DNA from: Ruminococcus flavefaciens
GTDB lineage: Bacteria; Bacillota; Clostridia; Oscillospirales; Ruminococcaceae
Length of the DNA: 64,000 nucleotides
Assembly (NCBI GenBank): GCA_902777125.1
Contig: CACYSQ010000001.1
Coordinates: 216,744 to 280,743 of the forward strand
Direction of reading: 5' to 3'
Shown: one piece after another, positions 1 through 9,502 of the stretch
Layout of the letters: every line of letters starts with the position of its first letter
How positions within the stretch are numbered: position 1 is the stretch's first letter
Translations under genes and position numbers: made by a program
Notes under the pieces: model-generated
Seen by the model: the letters and a program-made list of their open reading frames with translations, nothing else
Told to the model about the DNA's origin: nothing
The model's database searches: none

Positions 1-2352
1 GCACTTCCTCGTCTCAAGGAGTGGACCGGCATCGTTACCGTTTGCAGCAGGCTCCGTGAGCTCGGTATCGGCAACGTCGCGGACGCTTACCTCGCGGGAA
101 GCGTTCCCACAGACGAGCTTATCCGTGCATTCGACTGCGACCTCGGAAGGGCTCTCGTTACAGACGTTATATCCCATAGCAGCGAGCTTTCACGCTTTCA
201 GGGGACTCTCTTTGAGGACACCATCAGACGCTTCGGCGAGACCCTTGACAAGTTCAGCAGCCTGACCATGCAGGAGCTTGTGGCTGAGCTCTCAGCGAAG
301 GTGCCTGCCGCAGGAACGGCTGCCGGAAGCTCGGAGATAGGCATTCTACAGAAGGCGATAAAGAGCAACGGCCGCATGATGTCCATACGCAAGCTCTTTG
401 ACAGCATACCCAATCTTCTCAGGAGAATGTGTCCGGTAATGCTCATGAGCCCGATATCCGTGGCTCAGTACATCGACCCGGCTTACCCGAAATTCGACCT
501 CGTCATATTCGATGAGGCTTCACAGCTCCCGACCTGCGAGGCTGTAGGCGCGATCGCAAGAGGCGAGAACGTCATAGTTGTCGGCGACCCGAAGCAGCTC
601 CCTCCGACGAGCTTCTTCAGCTCCAATCAGGTGGACGAGGAGAACTACGAAAAGGAGGACCTCGAAAGCGTTCTGGACGACTGCCTTGCACTCTCCATGC
701 CGCAGAAGCATCTGCTCTGGCACTACCGTTCGCGCCACGAGAGCCTCATAGCATACAGCAATATCAAGTATTACGACGGCAAGCTCTTCACGTTCCCGTC
801 GCCTGACGATCAGGTTTCGGAGGTAAGCTGGGTACACGTTGAGGGCTACTACGACAAGGGCTCGACCAAGACCAACAAGGCTGAGGCAAAGGCTATAGTT
901 GACGAGATATCGCGCAGACTCCGCGATCCCGAGCTGAGAAAGCTCAGCATCGGCGTTGTAACGTTCAGTATGCCGCAGCAGAACCTCGTTGACGATATGC
1001 TCATGGACGCCTTCCGGAACGAGCCGGAGCTGGAGACCTTTGCAAACGAGCAGTATGAGCCTATCCTCATCAAGAACCTTGAAAATGTACAGGGCGATGA
1101 GCGTGACGTCATCATGTTCTCTATCGGCTACGGTCCGGACAAGGAGGGCAAGGTCTCGATGAACTTCGGTCCCCTCAACCGCGACGGCGGCTGGAGACGT
1201 CTGAATGTAGCGATATCGCGTTCAAAGTGTCAGATGATAGTATTCTCGACCATTTCGCCCGATCAGATCGACCTTTCGAGAACACGGTCTGACGGTGTTG
1301 AGGGACTTAAAGGCTTCCTCGAATTTGCCGCAAAGGGCAGGAGCGCACTTGCGGTACGCGGAGGTTCTTCCGCTGCGAGCAACGGCTTCGGCGAGGCAGT
1401 TGCCGCAGAGCTCGAAAAGATCGGCTACAAGGCAAAGTGCAGCGTAGGCTGTTCGGACTACAAGATCGACGTTGCGGTCTGCGACCCGGACGATCCCGAG
1501 AGGTATATCCTCGCGATAAACTGCGGAAGTATGTCGTCCTATATCAACGGCACTGCAAGCGACAGAACGCTCTCGCAGCCGTCTGTTCTGAAGGGGCTCG
1601 GCTGGAAGACCATGAACGTCTATATCCTCGACTGGCTCGATAACCGCGAGCGCGTTATCGGCAGGATAAAGGACGAGATCGAAAAGGCTGTCAAGGCAAA
1701 GCGAGATCCCGGAAGCGTTCCGGCTGAACCGGCAAAGCCTAAGCAGGAGCTTGTTTTTGAGCAGGAGCAGCCCGTTCAGCTCGCCGACCTGTGCGATAAG
1801 TACACGAGCTTCGCGGTGAAGTCCTACGGAGTTTCCGAGAACTTCAACGATGCAAACAGCGCAAAGATAGTCAAGTGCGTAAGCGATGTCCTGAAAGCGG
1901 AGGCGCCTGTCAGCAGGAACGTTCTTGCGAAGAAGGTCTTCGCCTGCTGGGGCATCACAAGACCCGGTGCGGCTATGAAAAAGACCCTCGATGCAGCTAT
2001 CGGGAAGGCTCCGCACGGCACTACCTTCATGGGCGAGGCTGAGTTCCTCTGGGCGCCGGAACAGGTGCCTGAGAGCTATGACACCTGCCGTACCGTATAT
2101 GCGGACGGCGAAAAGCGCGATATCGCGGATATCCCTCCGCAGGAGCTCGCTGCCGGCATAAAGCGTCTCATGGCGCGTCAGATCGCTATGCAGCGCGAGG
2201 ACCTTCTCCGCGAGACCTCCCGTCTCTTTGGCTATACAAGAATGACACCGGCTGTTGAAACGGCAATGTCACTTGGCATCAGGGAGGCTAAGAGCCGCGG
2301 CTTCATAGCCTTTGGCGAGGACGGAAAAGTTACATTTGTGGAAAAGCAGTAA
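1..2352 (+). CDS. Large superfamily 1 helicase with nuclease-like domain (3' part)
   Basis: The frame is open from base 1, so the start and the Walker A motif lie outside the window; 783 codons are visible. Helicase motif II (DEASQ) and motif III (GDPKQLPPT) lie near bases 510-615, a motif V region (NLENVQGDERDV) near 1075 and motif VI (RRLNVAISRSK) near 1195, which together are the second half of an AAA_11/AAA_12 helicase core. Next comes a segment resembling the REase_MTES_1575 domain (bases 1380-1660, motif VGCSDYKIDVAV), then a helical C-terminus like DUF3320. This order is typical of the large DUF4011/DUF3320 helicases. In the nuclease-like part the usual IECDG motif reads INCGS, so cleavage activity is doubtful. 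The substrate cannot be told from sequence; defence or repair roles are inference. Confidence 0.85.
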   Translation, partial: ALPRLKEWTGIVTVCSRLRELGIGNVADAYLAGSVPTDELIRAFDCDLGRALVTDVISHSSELSRFQGTLFEDTIRRFGETLDKFSSLTMQELVAELSAKVPAAGTAAGSSEIGILQKAIKSNGRMMSIRKLFDSIPNLLRRMCPVMLMSPISVAQYIDPAYPKFDLVIFDEASQLPTCEAVGAIARGENVIVVGDPKQLPPTSFFSSNQVDEENYEKEDLESVLDDCLALSMPQKHLLWHYRSRHESLIAYSNIKYYDGKLFTFPSPDDQVSEVSWVHVEGYYDKGSTKTNKAEAKAIVDEISRRLRDPELRKLSIGVVTFSMPQQNLVDDMLMDAFRNEPELETFANEQYEPILIKNLENVQGDERDVIMFSIGYGPDKEGKVSMNFGPLNRDGGWRRLNVAISRSKCQMIVFSTISPDQIDLSRTRSDGVEGLKGFLEFAAKGRSALAVRGGSSAASNGFGEAVAAELEKIGYKAKCSVGCSDYKIDVAVCDPDDPERYILAINCGSMSSYINGTASDRTLSQPSVLKGLGWKTMNVYILDWLDNRERVIGRIKDEIEKAVKAKRDPGSVPAEPAKPKQELVFEQEQPVQLADLCDKYTSFAVKSYGVSENFNDANSAKIVKCVSDVLKAEAPVSRNVLAKKVFACWGITRPGAAMKKTLDAAIGKAPHGTTFMGEAEFLWAPEQVPESYDTCRTVYADGEKRDIADIPPQELAAGIKRLMARQIAMQREDLLRETSRLFGYTRMTPAVETAMSLGIREAKSRGFIAFGEDGKVTFVEKQ

Positions 2353-2372
2353 TACTGTACGGAGGCATAAAA

Positions 2373-3722
2373 TTGAAACGCTTACAGATACTCATAGGAA
2401 AAATAATAGTGAAAATGCTGAGGCTGCTGCACCGGAACGCAGGCAATCTTCCGGGCATAATCCTCTGGCACATATCGCGTCACAAGGCAGTCTCGATGTT
2501 CAGGGTGGACTGTCCCATAATCGCGATAACCGGTACGAACGGCAAGACCTCGGTCACGAACTGCATCGCGCAGCTCTTTGAAAAAAGCGGCAAGAAGATC
2601 ATCACCAACCGCGAGGGCAATAACCTCGATACCGGCATATGCTCACTCCTGCTGCGTCACTGCGACATGAAGGGCAGGGTCAAGGCTGATATGCTGATAC
2701 TCGAAACGGACGAATCACACGTTCCGGTGGTGTATTCGCAGCTCAAGCTCGATACGCTCATCGTGCTCGATTTCTTCCGCGACCAGCTCGACCGCAACGG
2801 CGAGATGGAGACCCTTATCCAGAAGATAAACGGCTTCTGCAAGACCTTTGACGGCAATCTTATCCTCAACGGCGACGACCCGAACACTGCCCGTCTCGGC
2901 AGGGCTAATCCGGATAACAGGAACGTGAAATACTTCCACGCGGAGAGGTACGCCTTTGCGACCGACAAGATATTCGAGGCTTCGGAGGGACGCTTCTGTC
3001 CCTTCTGCGGCGAGCCGTTGGAGTATGAATACTACCAGTATTCGCACATCGGAAAGTTCCGCTGTCCCAAGTGCGGCTTCGGCGACTATGAGCCGTACAT
3101 CACAGCGAGCGGTATCGACCTCGAAAAGCCGGTCTTTACCGCGGACGGTCACACCTATTCGCCGAAGCTCAACAGCATCTACAACGTCTACAACATGACC
3201 GCTGTGGCTGCCTGCGCTAAGCTCTACGGCATCGAACAGAGGATAACGGACAGCGTTATTTCCAAATATACCGTCAAAAACGGACGCATGGAGAACTTCA
3301 TGCTCGGCGACCGCAAGGCTACTCTCAACCTCGCAAAGAATCCTGTCGGCGCGAATATGACACTCCGCGTCATGAACGAGATGAAGGGCGAAAAGGAACT
3401 CCTTTTCGTTCTCAACGACAACATTGCGGACGGTCTTGACGTTTCGTGGATATGGGACATCAATTTCAGCATATTCGAGCGTGTGACGAGGGTAGTGACC
3501 TCGGGAACGCGAGCCTACGACATCGCGGTAAGGATAAAGTGCTCGGGCTATGACCCGGCGAAGATAGTTGTCCGTCCCGACCTCGACGAGGCTGTCGCGG
3601 AGCTTGCCTCGACTGAGGGAAGGAAGTTCGTGATCGCAAATTATACGGCAGTCCAGCCCACAAGGGCGGCGCTGAAGCGCTATGCGGCTAAGCACGGAGG
3701 TGAGAGCAATGAAAACGCTTAA
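2373..3722 (+). CDS. murT: Lipid II isoglutaminyl synthase, MurT subunit
   Basis: MurT is the Mur-ligase-like subunit that, with GatD, amidates the D-Glu alpha-carboxyl of lipid II using glutamine and ATP. The 449-residue protein shows the ATP loop ITGTNGKTSVTN (residues 52-63), a four-cysteine zinc insert (CPFCGEPLEY ... CPKCGF, about residues 209-234) typical of MurT, and a DUF1727-type C-terminus. I chose the TTG start at 2373 because GGAGG sits seven bases upstream and the helicase ends 20 bases earlier. The gatD start lies inside the last 14 bases, so the two subunits are translationally coupled. Confidence 0.95.
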   Translation: MKRLQILIGKIIVKMLRLLHRNAGNLPGIILWHISRHKAVSMFRVDCPIIAITGTNGKTSVTNCIAQLFEKSGKKIITNREGNNLDTGICSLLLRHCDMKGRVKADMLILETDESHVPVVYSQLKLDTLIVLDFFRDQLDRNGEMETLIQKINGFCKTFDGNLILNGDDPNTARLGRANPDNRNVKYFHAERYAFATDKIFEASEGRFCPFCGEPLEYEYYQYSHIGKFRCPKCGFGDYEPYITASGIDLEKPVFTADGHTYSPKLNSIYNVYNMTAVAACAKLYGIEQRITDSVISKYTVKNGRMENFMLGDRKATLNLAKNPVGANMTLRVMNEMKGEKELLFVLNDNIADGLDVSWIWDINFSIFERVTRVVTSGTRAYDIAVRIKCSGYDPAKIVVRPDLDEAVAELASTEGRKFVIANYTAVQPTRAALKRYAAKHGGESNENA

Positions 3723-4452
3723 AATACTTCATATGTATGCGGATATGCTCGACCTCTACGGCGACGGCGGCAATATGGAGATAATGAAGTACCGTTGCGG
3801 AAAGCGTGGTATAGAGTGCATCGTGGACAAGTATTCCATTGATTCGGAAATGCCGGATTTCTCCGCATATGACCTCATCTACATCGGCGGCGGCGCTGAC
3901 CTCGAACAGCAGCACATCTCCGCTGACCTTATGAAGTGCCGCGAGGGCATCGTTAAGGCTTATGAGGCTGGAACTTTCCTGTTCCTCATCTGCGGAGGCT
4001 ATCAGCTCATGGGCAAATACTACCGTGACGCTGACGGCAACGAGATAAAGGGACTGGGACTTTTCGACTATTTCACGGTCGCTCCCTCGAGCCGGAAGCT
4101 CCGCTGTATCGGCAACATCGTGATAAGTGCCGATATCGGCGGAAAAGCGGTCAAGATAGTCGGCTTCGAGAACCACGGTGGTCAGACGCAGGGCGTTAAG
4201 ACACCGTTCGGCAGGGTGCTCTACGGCAACGGCAACTGTGCCAAGAGCAAGTGCGAGGGCTACTTCGAGAAGAACGTCATCGCTACCTATCTGCACGGAC
4301 CTTGCCTGTCGAAGAACCCGGAGGTCGCGGACTATATGATAAGCTACTGCGTGAACAGGGGAGAGGCAGAGCCGGTGAAGCTTGCCGCCATTGACGACGA
4401 GCTTGAAAAGCAGTGCCGGAAGGTCATGCTGGACAGGCTTTTGAAAAAGTGA
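3709..4452 (+). CDS. gatD: Lipid II isoglutaminyl synthase, glutaminase subunit GatD
   Basis: This class I glutamine amidotransferase supplies ammonia to MurT. The 247-residue protein has the nucleophile elbow LFLICGGYQLMG with Cys95 and a catalytic His in ATYLHGPC near residue 195, at the expected positions. It starts at ATG 3709 behind GGAGGTGA; an upstream in-frame ATG at 3682 has no ribosome site. It overlaps murT by 14 bases. D-Glu amidation is common in Gram-positive cell walls and affects cross-linking and lysozyme sensitivity. Confidence 0.95.
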   Translation: MKTLKILHMYADMLDLYGDGGNMEIMKYRCGKRGIECIVDKYSIDSEMPDFSAYDLIYIGGGADLEQQHISADLMKCREGIVKAYEAGTFLFLICGGYQLMGKYYRDADGNEIKGLGLFDYFTVAPSSRKLRCIGNIVISADIGGKAVKIVGFENHGGQTQGVKTPFGRVLYGNGNCAKSKCEGYFEKNVIATYLHGPCLSKNPEVADYMISYCVNRGEAEPVKLAAIDDELEKQCRKVMLDRLLKK

Positions 4453-4465
4453 TTGTAAAGCAGAG

Positions 4466-4486
4466 GGCGTACATTGTGCGCCTTTT
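4466..4486 (+). terminator. Hairpin after gatD
   Basis: GGCGTAC and GTGCGCC pair around ATT, followed by TTTT. It probably ends the murT-gatD transcript. The arms resemble other GGGCGCAC/GTGCGCCC palindromes in this window. Confidence 0.6.
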
Positions 4487-4509
4487 CTGTAAACGCAACA
4501 GACGGTTGC

Positions 4510-4537
4510 TTGCAATCTGTCCGCTTTGTGCTATAAT
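4510..4537 (+). promoter_or_regulatory. Promoter of the HTH/zinc-ribbon gene
   Basis: TTGCAA (4510-4515) and TATAAT (4532-4537) are 16 bases apart, just before the ribosome site of the next gene. Confidence 0.55.
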
Positions 4538-4570
4538 AAAATCAGAAAATCTACAGCAGAGGTGATAGCT

Positions 4571-5329
4571 ATGGAGACTAAAAACATTATACTTGAACTC
4601 AGAAACAGACACGGTATGTCGCAGGAGGAACTTGCCGGAAAGGTATTCGTTACCCGTCAGGCAGTTTCGCGCTGGGAGACCGGCGAGACCCTTCCCAACA
4701 CGGAAACGCTGAAGCTACTTTCGGGAATTTTCGATGTCTCGATAAATACGCTTCTCGGCTCGCCGCGGAAGCTGATATGCCAGTGCTGCGGAATGCCCCT
4801 CGACGATGCGACGACCAGTAAGGAGCCGAACGGTTCGTTCAATGAGGACTACTGCAAATGGTGCTATGCGGACGGAAATTACACCTATCACGATATGGAC
4901 GACCTCATCAATGTCTGCGTTAAGCACATGGCAGGACAGGGCTTTACCGAGGAGCAGGCGCGCACCTATATGGAGCAGACGCTTCCGGAGCTTGGCTACT
5001 GGAAGCAGCACAAGGAGCTCGAGGACGGCGGAAAATTCGAGGAATTCAAGGCGCAGCTCATTGACGAGCTGAACGCGCTCAATGTCAAGGGTATGCCGAA
5101 GGTCGAAAAGCTCAACGCCCTTGTGGGAGCTTACGTCAACCTCGCATATCCGATGCCGAACGGAGCAAATGTGAAATTTCTCGATGACAATGCGACTTAC
5201 CTCGGAAATCAGCTTGAAGGCGAGGACGGACGCTGTTTCGGAGTGCTTGCGAATGCGGACTTCCTGCTTGTGAGCACCTACGGAAAGGACTGTGCAGACC
5301 CTCAGCTCATCGTTTACAGAAAAAGATGA
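4571..5329 (+). CDS. XRE-family regulator with zinc-ribbon domain
   Basis: The 252-residue protein begins with a classic helix-turn-helix of the XRE/Cro type (residues 5-60; core QEELAGKVFVTRQAVSRWE). A putative zinc-ribbon follows (ICQCCGMPLDD ... DYCKWCYADG, about residues 74-105) and resembles Zn_ribbon_2 (PF12674). The rest is a soluble region of unknown fold. Such HTH/zinc-ribbon proteins are common in clostridia and lack known targets. The start is ATG 4571 with AGAGGTGA upstream. The gene has its own promoter and is flanked by hairpins, so it appears monocistronic. Confidence 0.85.
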   Translation: METKNIILELRNRHGMSQEELAGKVFVTRQAVSRWETGETLPNTETLKLLSGIFDVSINTLLGSPRKLICQCCGMPLDDATTSKEPNGSFNEDYCKWCYADGNYTYHDMDDLINVCVKHMAGQGFTEEQARTYMEQTLPELGYWKQHKELEDGGKFEEFKAQLIDELNALNVKGMPKVEKLNALVGAYVNLAYPMPNGANVKFLDDNATYLGNQLEGEDGRCFGVLANADFLLVSTYGKDCADPQLIVYRKR

Positions 5330-5336
5330 CATTCAG

Positions 5337-5356
5337 CGGACAGCTTCGGCTGTCCG
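5337..5356 (+). terminator. Hairpin after the HTH/zinc-ribbon gene
   Basis: CGGACAGC-TTCG-GCTGTCCG is an eight-pair stem with a UUCG tetraloop. The U tract is poor (TTTGTC), so termination may be incomplete before the flippase gene. Confidence 0.5.
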
Positions 5357-5408
5357 TTTGTCATTTTCGCCGGACTTTCCTCATATAATCAACGGGGAGG
5401 GGAGACAA

Positions 5409-6935
5409 GTGATAAAAAGCAAGATAGTCCGCGATACAGCCCTGCTGACCGCGATGCAGCTCTTTCTCGACACGGCGGCGCTGCTCCTGAACGTATTCAT
5501 GACCCGCAGCCTCGGAACAGAGGCGATGGGCATTCTCACGCTTACCGGAACGTTCCTCGGGCTTGCCGGGATAGTCTCCAACGGCAACGCCTATCTCTGC
5601 ACGAGCCGCCTTATCTCGGAGGAGCTCGGAAAGCCCGGTTCTGCGCCGGAAAAGGTGCTTTCCCACGGGATAAAGCTCTGCCTGATGCTGAGCGTGTGTA
5701 CATCGGCAGTTATAGTGGGCTTTGCGGGAACATTCAGCCGGCGCTTTTTCGGTGGGGCCGACCTTACCGGCTGCATAAGACTGATGCCGGCAGCTCTCAT
5801 GACGGGAGCGGTCGCCGCCTGTCTCAAGGGCTGGTTCAATGCGTGCCGGAGGTCGCCGGTGACGGCGGCAGGGGACATACTCGAATTCACGGTGAGGTGT
5901 GCGGTGATAGTTGCGATGACGCTCTCGGCAAATTCTCCGGACAGCGGAGAGGTCTGCGGCATAATGATAGCGGGCATAATCTCGGGGAACGCTGCCTCGC
6001 TCTTGTTCCTCAGCATAGTCTATTTCCGGAAGCGTCCGCGGCGGGACGGCAGGTGCTCGCTGACGTTCCGGAGGTACACCTCGCTTGCCCTCCCGATAAT
6101 GGGCGGCGGCATACTCACGGCAGTTCTCAGCAGCACGAACGATGCGCTGATACCGGTATGTCTGCGGCAGTACGGCGATTCGGCAGGGAAGGCACTGAGT
6201 CTTTTCGGCATATTCGAGTCGATAGTGATACCGGCGCTGTTTTTTCCCTCGGTAATACTCTGCTCGATGTCGGGGATAATCGTGAGCGAGACCGCGAGGG
6301 CTGCCGCTGCCGGCAACAGGGAGCGTATAAGGGGGCTTTCCGCGAAGCTCACGGAGTACACGCTGCTTTATGCGATATTTGCGGCGGCAGTCCTGATGCG
6401 GTTCGGCGGACTTACCGGGAGGCTCATGGGCGGCGGAGAGCTTGCAGGGGACATGATAACGGCAGTCGCACCGGTAGTGCCGTTCATATACATGGAGATA
6501 GTGCTGGAGGCGATGATAAAGGGCATGGGAATGCAGGGCTTCTCGTCGCTGAACTACCTCGGGGAGTACGCCGTGAGGATATCGGTGGTGCTGGTGGCAG
6601 TGCCGAGGCTCGGCTTCTGGGGGATAGCGGCATCTTACTACGCGAGCAATGTCATGGGGAACGTCCTGCGCTTCGTGAAGCTCTCGCGCACAGCCGGAAC
6701 GCCGTTCCGACCCTTCCGGAGCATTGTTTTTCCGGCAGCTTATGCCTTCCTGACAATGGGGACAGCGGAGCTTGTGACGCGGCTTATCTTCGGGGGAACG
6801 GGGAGCGTTCCGGGGGCAGTTTTCATGGCGGTACTGTGGGGAACGGGCTATGCGCTGGTGTTCCGTTTGCTGCGGAACGGTGCAGCGGAAACGTCCGGCA
6901 GGCACAGTGTCAGGGAACTATGCACAAAGAACTAA
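5409..6935 (+). CDS. Polysaccharide flippase, SpoVB/MATE-like (MOP superfamily)
   Basis: The 508-residue protein is almost entirely hydrophobic, with about 12-14 membrane segments, and fits the polysaccharide-transport branch of the MOP superfamily. The N-terminal half carries TSRLISEELGKPG, reminiscent of the SpoVB family. Such proteins flip lipid-linked cell-wall or surface-polymer precursors. I chose GTG 5409 because GGGGAGGGGAGA lies directly upstream; the frame extends further upstream into the hairpin region but with no ribosome site. The specific cargo cannot be told; nearby murT-gatD makes a cell-wall role reasonable. Confidence 0.8.
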   Translation: MIKSKIVRDTALLTAMQLFLDTAALLLNVFMTRSLGTEAMGILTLTGTFLGLAGIVSNGNAYLCTSRLISEELGKPGSAPEKVLSHGIKLCLMLSVCTSAVIVGFAGTFSRRFFGGADLTGCIRLMPAALMTGAVAACLKGWFNACRRSPVTAAGDILEFTVRCAVIVAMTLSANSPDSGEVCGIMIAGIISGNAASLLFLSIVYFRKRPRRDGRCSLTFRRYTSLALPIMGGGILTAVLSSTNDALIPVCLRQYGDSAGKALSLFGIFESIVIPALFFPSVILCSMSGIIVSETARAAAAGNRERIRGLSAKLTEYTLLYAIFAAAVLMRFGGLTGRLMGGGELAGDMITAVAPVVPFIYMEIVLEAMIKGMGMQGFSSLNYLGEYAVRISVVLVAVPRLGFWGIAASYYASNVMGNVLRFVKLSRTAGTPFRPFRSIVFPAAYAFLTMGTAELVTRLIFGGTGSVPGAVFMAVLWGTGYALVFRLLRNGAAETSGRHSVRELCTKN

Positions 6936-7029
6936 AAACTTAGAACTAAAACAACGTATCACATTTGTGGAATATCCACAAAAAATCATGTGGCAAGTAA
7001 TGTGATGTGTAGAAAATATTAGGCTGCTA

Positions 7030-7058
7030 TTGAAATTTATACAAATATAGTTTATAAT
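7030..7058 (+). promoter_or_regulatory. Promoter of the EF-G-like gene
   Basis: TTGAAA (7030-7035), a 17-base spacer and TATAAT (7053-7058), followed 50 bases later by AGAGGAG and the ATG. Upstream, TTTGTGG-AATAT-CCACAAA (6964-6982) is a small AT-rich hairpin, perhaps the end of the flippase transcript. Confidence 0.75.
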
Positions 7059-7108
7059 GTTTCTATGCAGTTTATGCTGCTATCTACTATTCCAGAGGAG
7101 AAATCATT

Positions 7109-9190
7109 ATGAAAGAATACGATGTCACAAGAATTAAAAATATTGCACTTGCCGGACACAACGGTTCAGGTAAGACCTCTCTCGCTGAGGCTATCCTTTT
7201 CAAGGCAGGAGCTGCCGACCGTCTCGGAAAGACTGCTGACGGTACAACAGTATGCGACTATGATCCCGAGGAGGTAAAGAGACAGATCTCTATCGGAACA
7301 TCTCTTGCTTCCTTTGAATATAATGACTATAAGTTCAATATTCTCGATACACCCGGTCTCTTCGATTTCGCAGCGGAAATGATCGAGGGCGTCCGTGCGG
7401 CTGATACCGTTCTCATCACAGTTTCAGCAAAATCCGGCGTTAAGGTCGGCGCAAGAAAGGCTTATTCCGAGGCTGTAAAGCAGGGCAAATCCAAGATGTT
7501 CGTCATCACCAAGATCGACGACAAGGACGCTAACTTCTTCAATGTCCTCACAGAACTCAAGACCGTTTTCGGTCCTACCGTTTGCCCTGTTGTAGTACCT
7601 GTCGTAAGCCACGGACAGATCGTTGAGTACGTCAACCTCATTGAGATGAAGGCTTACAAGTACGATGCCAAGGGCAATGCTATCGAGACCGAGATGCCTA
7701 CAGCTGAGATCTCCGAGAAGTTCGAGTACCGTGTTGACGGACTTGTTGCAGCCGTTTCTGAGGCTGTTGCAGAGACATCTGACGAGCTCATGGAGAAGTT
7801 CTTCGAGGGCGAGCCCTTCACTCAGAAGGAGCTCATCGACGGTATCCACGACGGTATGAACCGCGGTATCATCACACCTGTTGTATGCACCTCTGCAACT
7901 GAGCTTGCAGGTATAGATATGCTGCTCAAGGAGTTTGAGCTGCTTCTCCCGAACCCGTCCGAGGTCTACGCTGCCGAGGCTTACACTCCTGCAAAGGACG
8001 TAGTTGAGGTAAAGTGCGACAAGAGCGAGCCCATGTCGGCATATGTGTTCAAGACCATCGCTGACCCGTTTGTCGGAAAAATGTCCATGATAAGGGTAAT
8101 GTCGGGCAGACTCAACGCCAACAGCGACGTTGTCAATGCAACTACCGGTTCAACAGAAAAGATCGGCAAGCTCTTCACCCTCTGCGGAAAAAAGCAGTCC
8201 GATGCTGCCGGAGCCAATGCGGGCGATATCGTGGTAGCCTCCAAGATCGGCGCTAACACAGGCAATACTCTCACCGATAATTCAAGGATAATCGAATTCG
8301 CAGCTATGGAGTTCCCGCGTCCCTGCTATTCAATGGCAGTAAAGGCTAAGGCTCAGGGCGACGAGGCAAAGATATCCTCCGGAATACAGAGACTTCTCGA
8401 GGAAGACCCCACTCTCTCCTACGTTCAGGACGAGAACACCAAGGAGCAGATACTCAGCGGTCTCGGCGAACAGCACATCGAGGTAGCCGCTGCCAAGCTC
8501 AAGGCTAAATTCGGCGTAGATGCCGACCTCACAGTGCCTAAGATAGCCTACAAGGAGACTATCCGCAAGAAGGTCAAGGTCGAGGGCAAGCACAAGAAGC
8601 AGTCCGGCGGTCACGGACAGTACGGTCATGTATGGATCGAATTCGAGCCCTGCGTAAGCGATACGCTCGTATTCGAGGAGAAGGTATTCGGCGGAGCTGT
8701 TCCGAAGAACTACTTTCCGGCTGTACAGAAGGGACTGGAGGAATCCGTAAAGAAGGGCGTTCTCGCAGGCTGTCCTGTAGTTGGACTGAAGGCTATCCTC
8801 GTTGACGGTTCATACCACCCTGTTGATTCATCGGAAATGGCGTTCAAGACCGCTGCTTCCATAGCTTACAAGGAAGGTCTTCGTCAGGCTGACCCCGTAA
8901 TGCTCGAGCCCATCGGCGAGCTGAAGGTAACTGCTCCCGATGACAATACCGGCGATATCATGGGCGAGCTGAACAAGCGCCGCGGCAGAGTTCTCGGCAT
9001 GGAGCCTGTTGAGCACGGCATCACCCTGATACAGGCAGAGGTCCCGATGCGTGAGATGCATGATTTTGCGATGTACCTCCGTCAGACCACAAGAGGCATG
9101 GGCAGCTTCACATTTGACTTCATAAGATACGAGCAGCTTCCGGCGAACCTCCTCACAGAGGTCATCTCCGCAGCAGGTTCAGAAGAATAA
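7109..9190 (+). CDS. Elongation factor G-like translational GTPase
   Basis: This 693-residue protein has the EF-G domain order. The GTPase domain shows G1 GHNGSGKTSL (residues 17-26) and G3 DTPGLFDF (near 86). G4 reads TKIDD where most EF-Gs have NKMD. Domain IV contains the conserved GGHGQYGHVWIEFEP-type segment (near residue 504), and the C-terminus ends with domain V. Start residues and the GKTADGTTVCDYDPEE segment match the second EF-G type (FusA2-like) of Firmicutes better than the main EF-G of the str operon. It is preceded by its own promoter and followed by a terminator, away from ribosomal protein genes, which supports a paralogue with a special or stress role. Confidence 0.9.
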   Translation: MKEYDVTRIKNIALAGHNGSGKTSLAEAILFKAGAADRLGKTADGTTVCDYDPEEVKRQISIGTSLASFEYNDYKFNILDTPGLFDFAAEMIEGVRAADTVLITVSAKSGVKVGARKAYSEAVKQGKSKMFVITKIDDKDANFFNVLTELKTVFGPTVCPVVVPVVSHGQIVEYVNLIEMKAYKYDAKGNAIETEMPTAEISEKFEYRVDGLVAAVSEAVAETSDELMEKFFEGEPFTQKELIDGIHDGMNRGIITPVVCTSATELAGIDMLLKEFELLLPNPSEVYAAEAYTPAKDVVEVKCDKSEPMSAYVFKTIADPFVGKMSMIRVMSGRLNANSDVVNATTGSTEKIGKLFTLCGKKQSDAAGANAGDIVVASKIGANTGNTLTDNSRIIEFAAMEFPRPCYSMAVKAKAQGDEAKISSGIQRLLEEDPTLSYVQDENTKEQILSGLGEQHIEVAAAKLKAKFGVDADLTVPKIAYKETIRKKVKVEGKHKKQSGGHGQYGHVWIEFEPCVSDTLVFEEKVFGGAVPKNYFPAVQKGLEESVKKGVLAGCPVVGLKAILVDGSYHPVDSSEMAFKTAASIAYKEGLRQADPVMLEPIGELKVTAPDDNTGDIMGELNKRRGRVLGMEPVEHGITLIQAEVPMREMHDFAMYLRQTTRGMGSFTFDFIRYEQLPANLLTEVISAAGSEE

Positions 9191-9201
9191 TAAAGCATAT
9201 C

Positions 9202-9237
9202 CAGCACTGCCGGGAACTTCCGGCGGTGCTGATTTTT
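9202..9237 (+). terminator. Terminator of the EF-G-like gene
   Basis: CAGCACTGCCGG and CCGGCGGTGCTG form a long GC-rich stem, followed by TTTTT. Confidence 0.85.
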
Positions 9238-9309
9238 CCCTGTGACGCGCGGTTTGAGGCGCCATGCTAACGGCTTCTAAAAAATTCTGAAATTTTTTTC
9301 AAAAAAGGG

Positions 9310-9338
9310 TTGACAAATCACAAACTTCGTGATATAAT
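9310..9338 (+). promoter_or_regulatory. Promoter of the tRNA cluster
   Basis: Perfect TTGACA (9310-9315), 17-base spacer, perfect TATAAT (9333-9338), about 40 bases before tRNA-Val. Confidence 0.9.
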
Positions 9339-9380
9339 ATATAAGTCGTCAGGCGTTACTGATGACTGAAAGAAAGGCGT

Positions 9381-9456
9381 GGGGGTTTAGCTCAGCTGGG
9401 AGAGCATCTGCCTTACAAGCAGAGGGTCATAGGTTCGAGCCCTATAGTCCCCACCA
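9381..9456 (+). tRNA. tRNA-Val (anticodon TAC)
   Basis: Acceptor GGGGGTT pairs with AGTCCCC; the D arm GCTC/GAGC, the anticodon stem TCTGC/GCAGA with loop CTTACAA, and the T loop TTCGAGC are all present. The anticodon is TAC and CCA is encoded (9454-9456). Confidence 0.97.
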
Positions 9457-9502
9457 ATTCTTTGGCCTCGTAGTTCAGAATCTGTTCGGGGTCGCCAGTT
9501 AT

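Noticed and set aside
2715-3695. 326-codon minus-strand frame opposite murT
   Set aside because: It mirrors murT codons and has no ribosome site or domain.
5361-6905. Long open frame (514 codons) on the minus strand
   Set aside because: It is the antisense of the flippase gene, is rich in Arg, His and Cys without any domain, and has no ribosome site.
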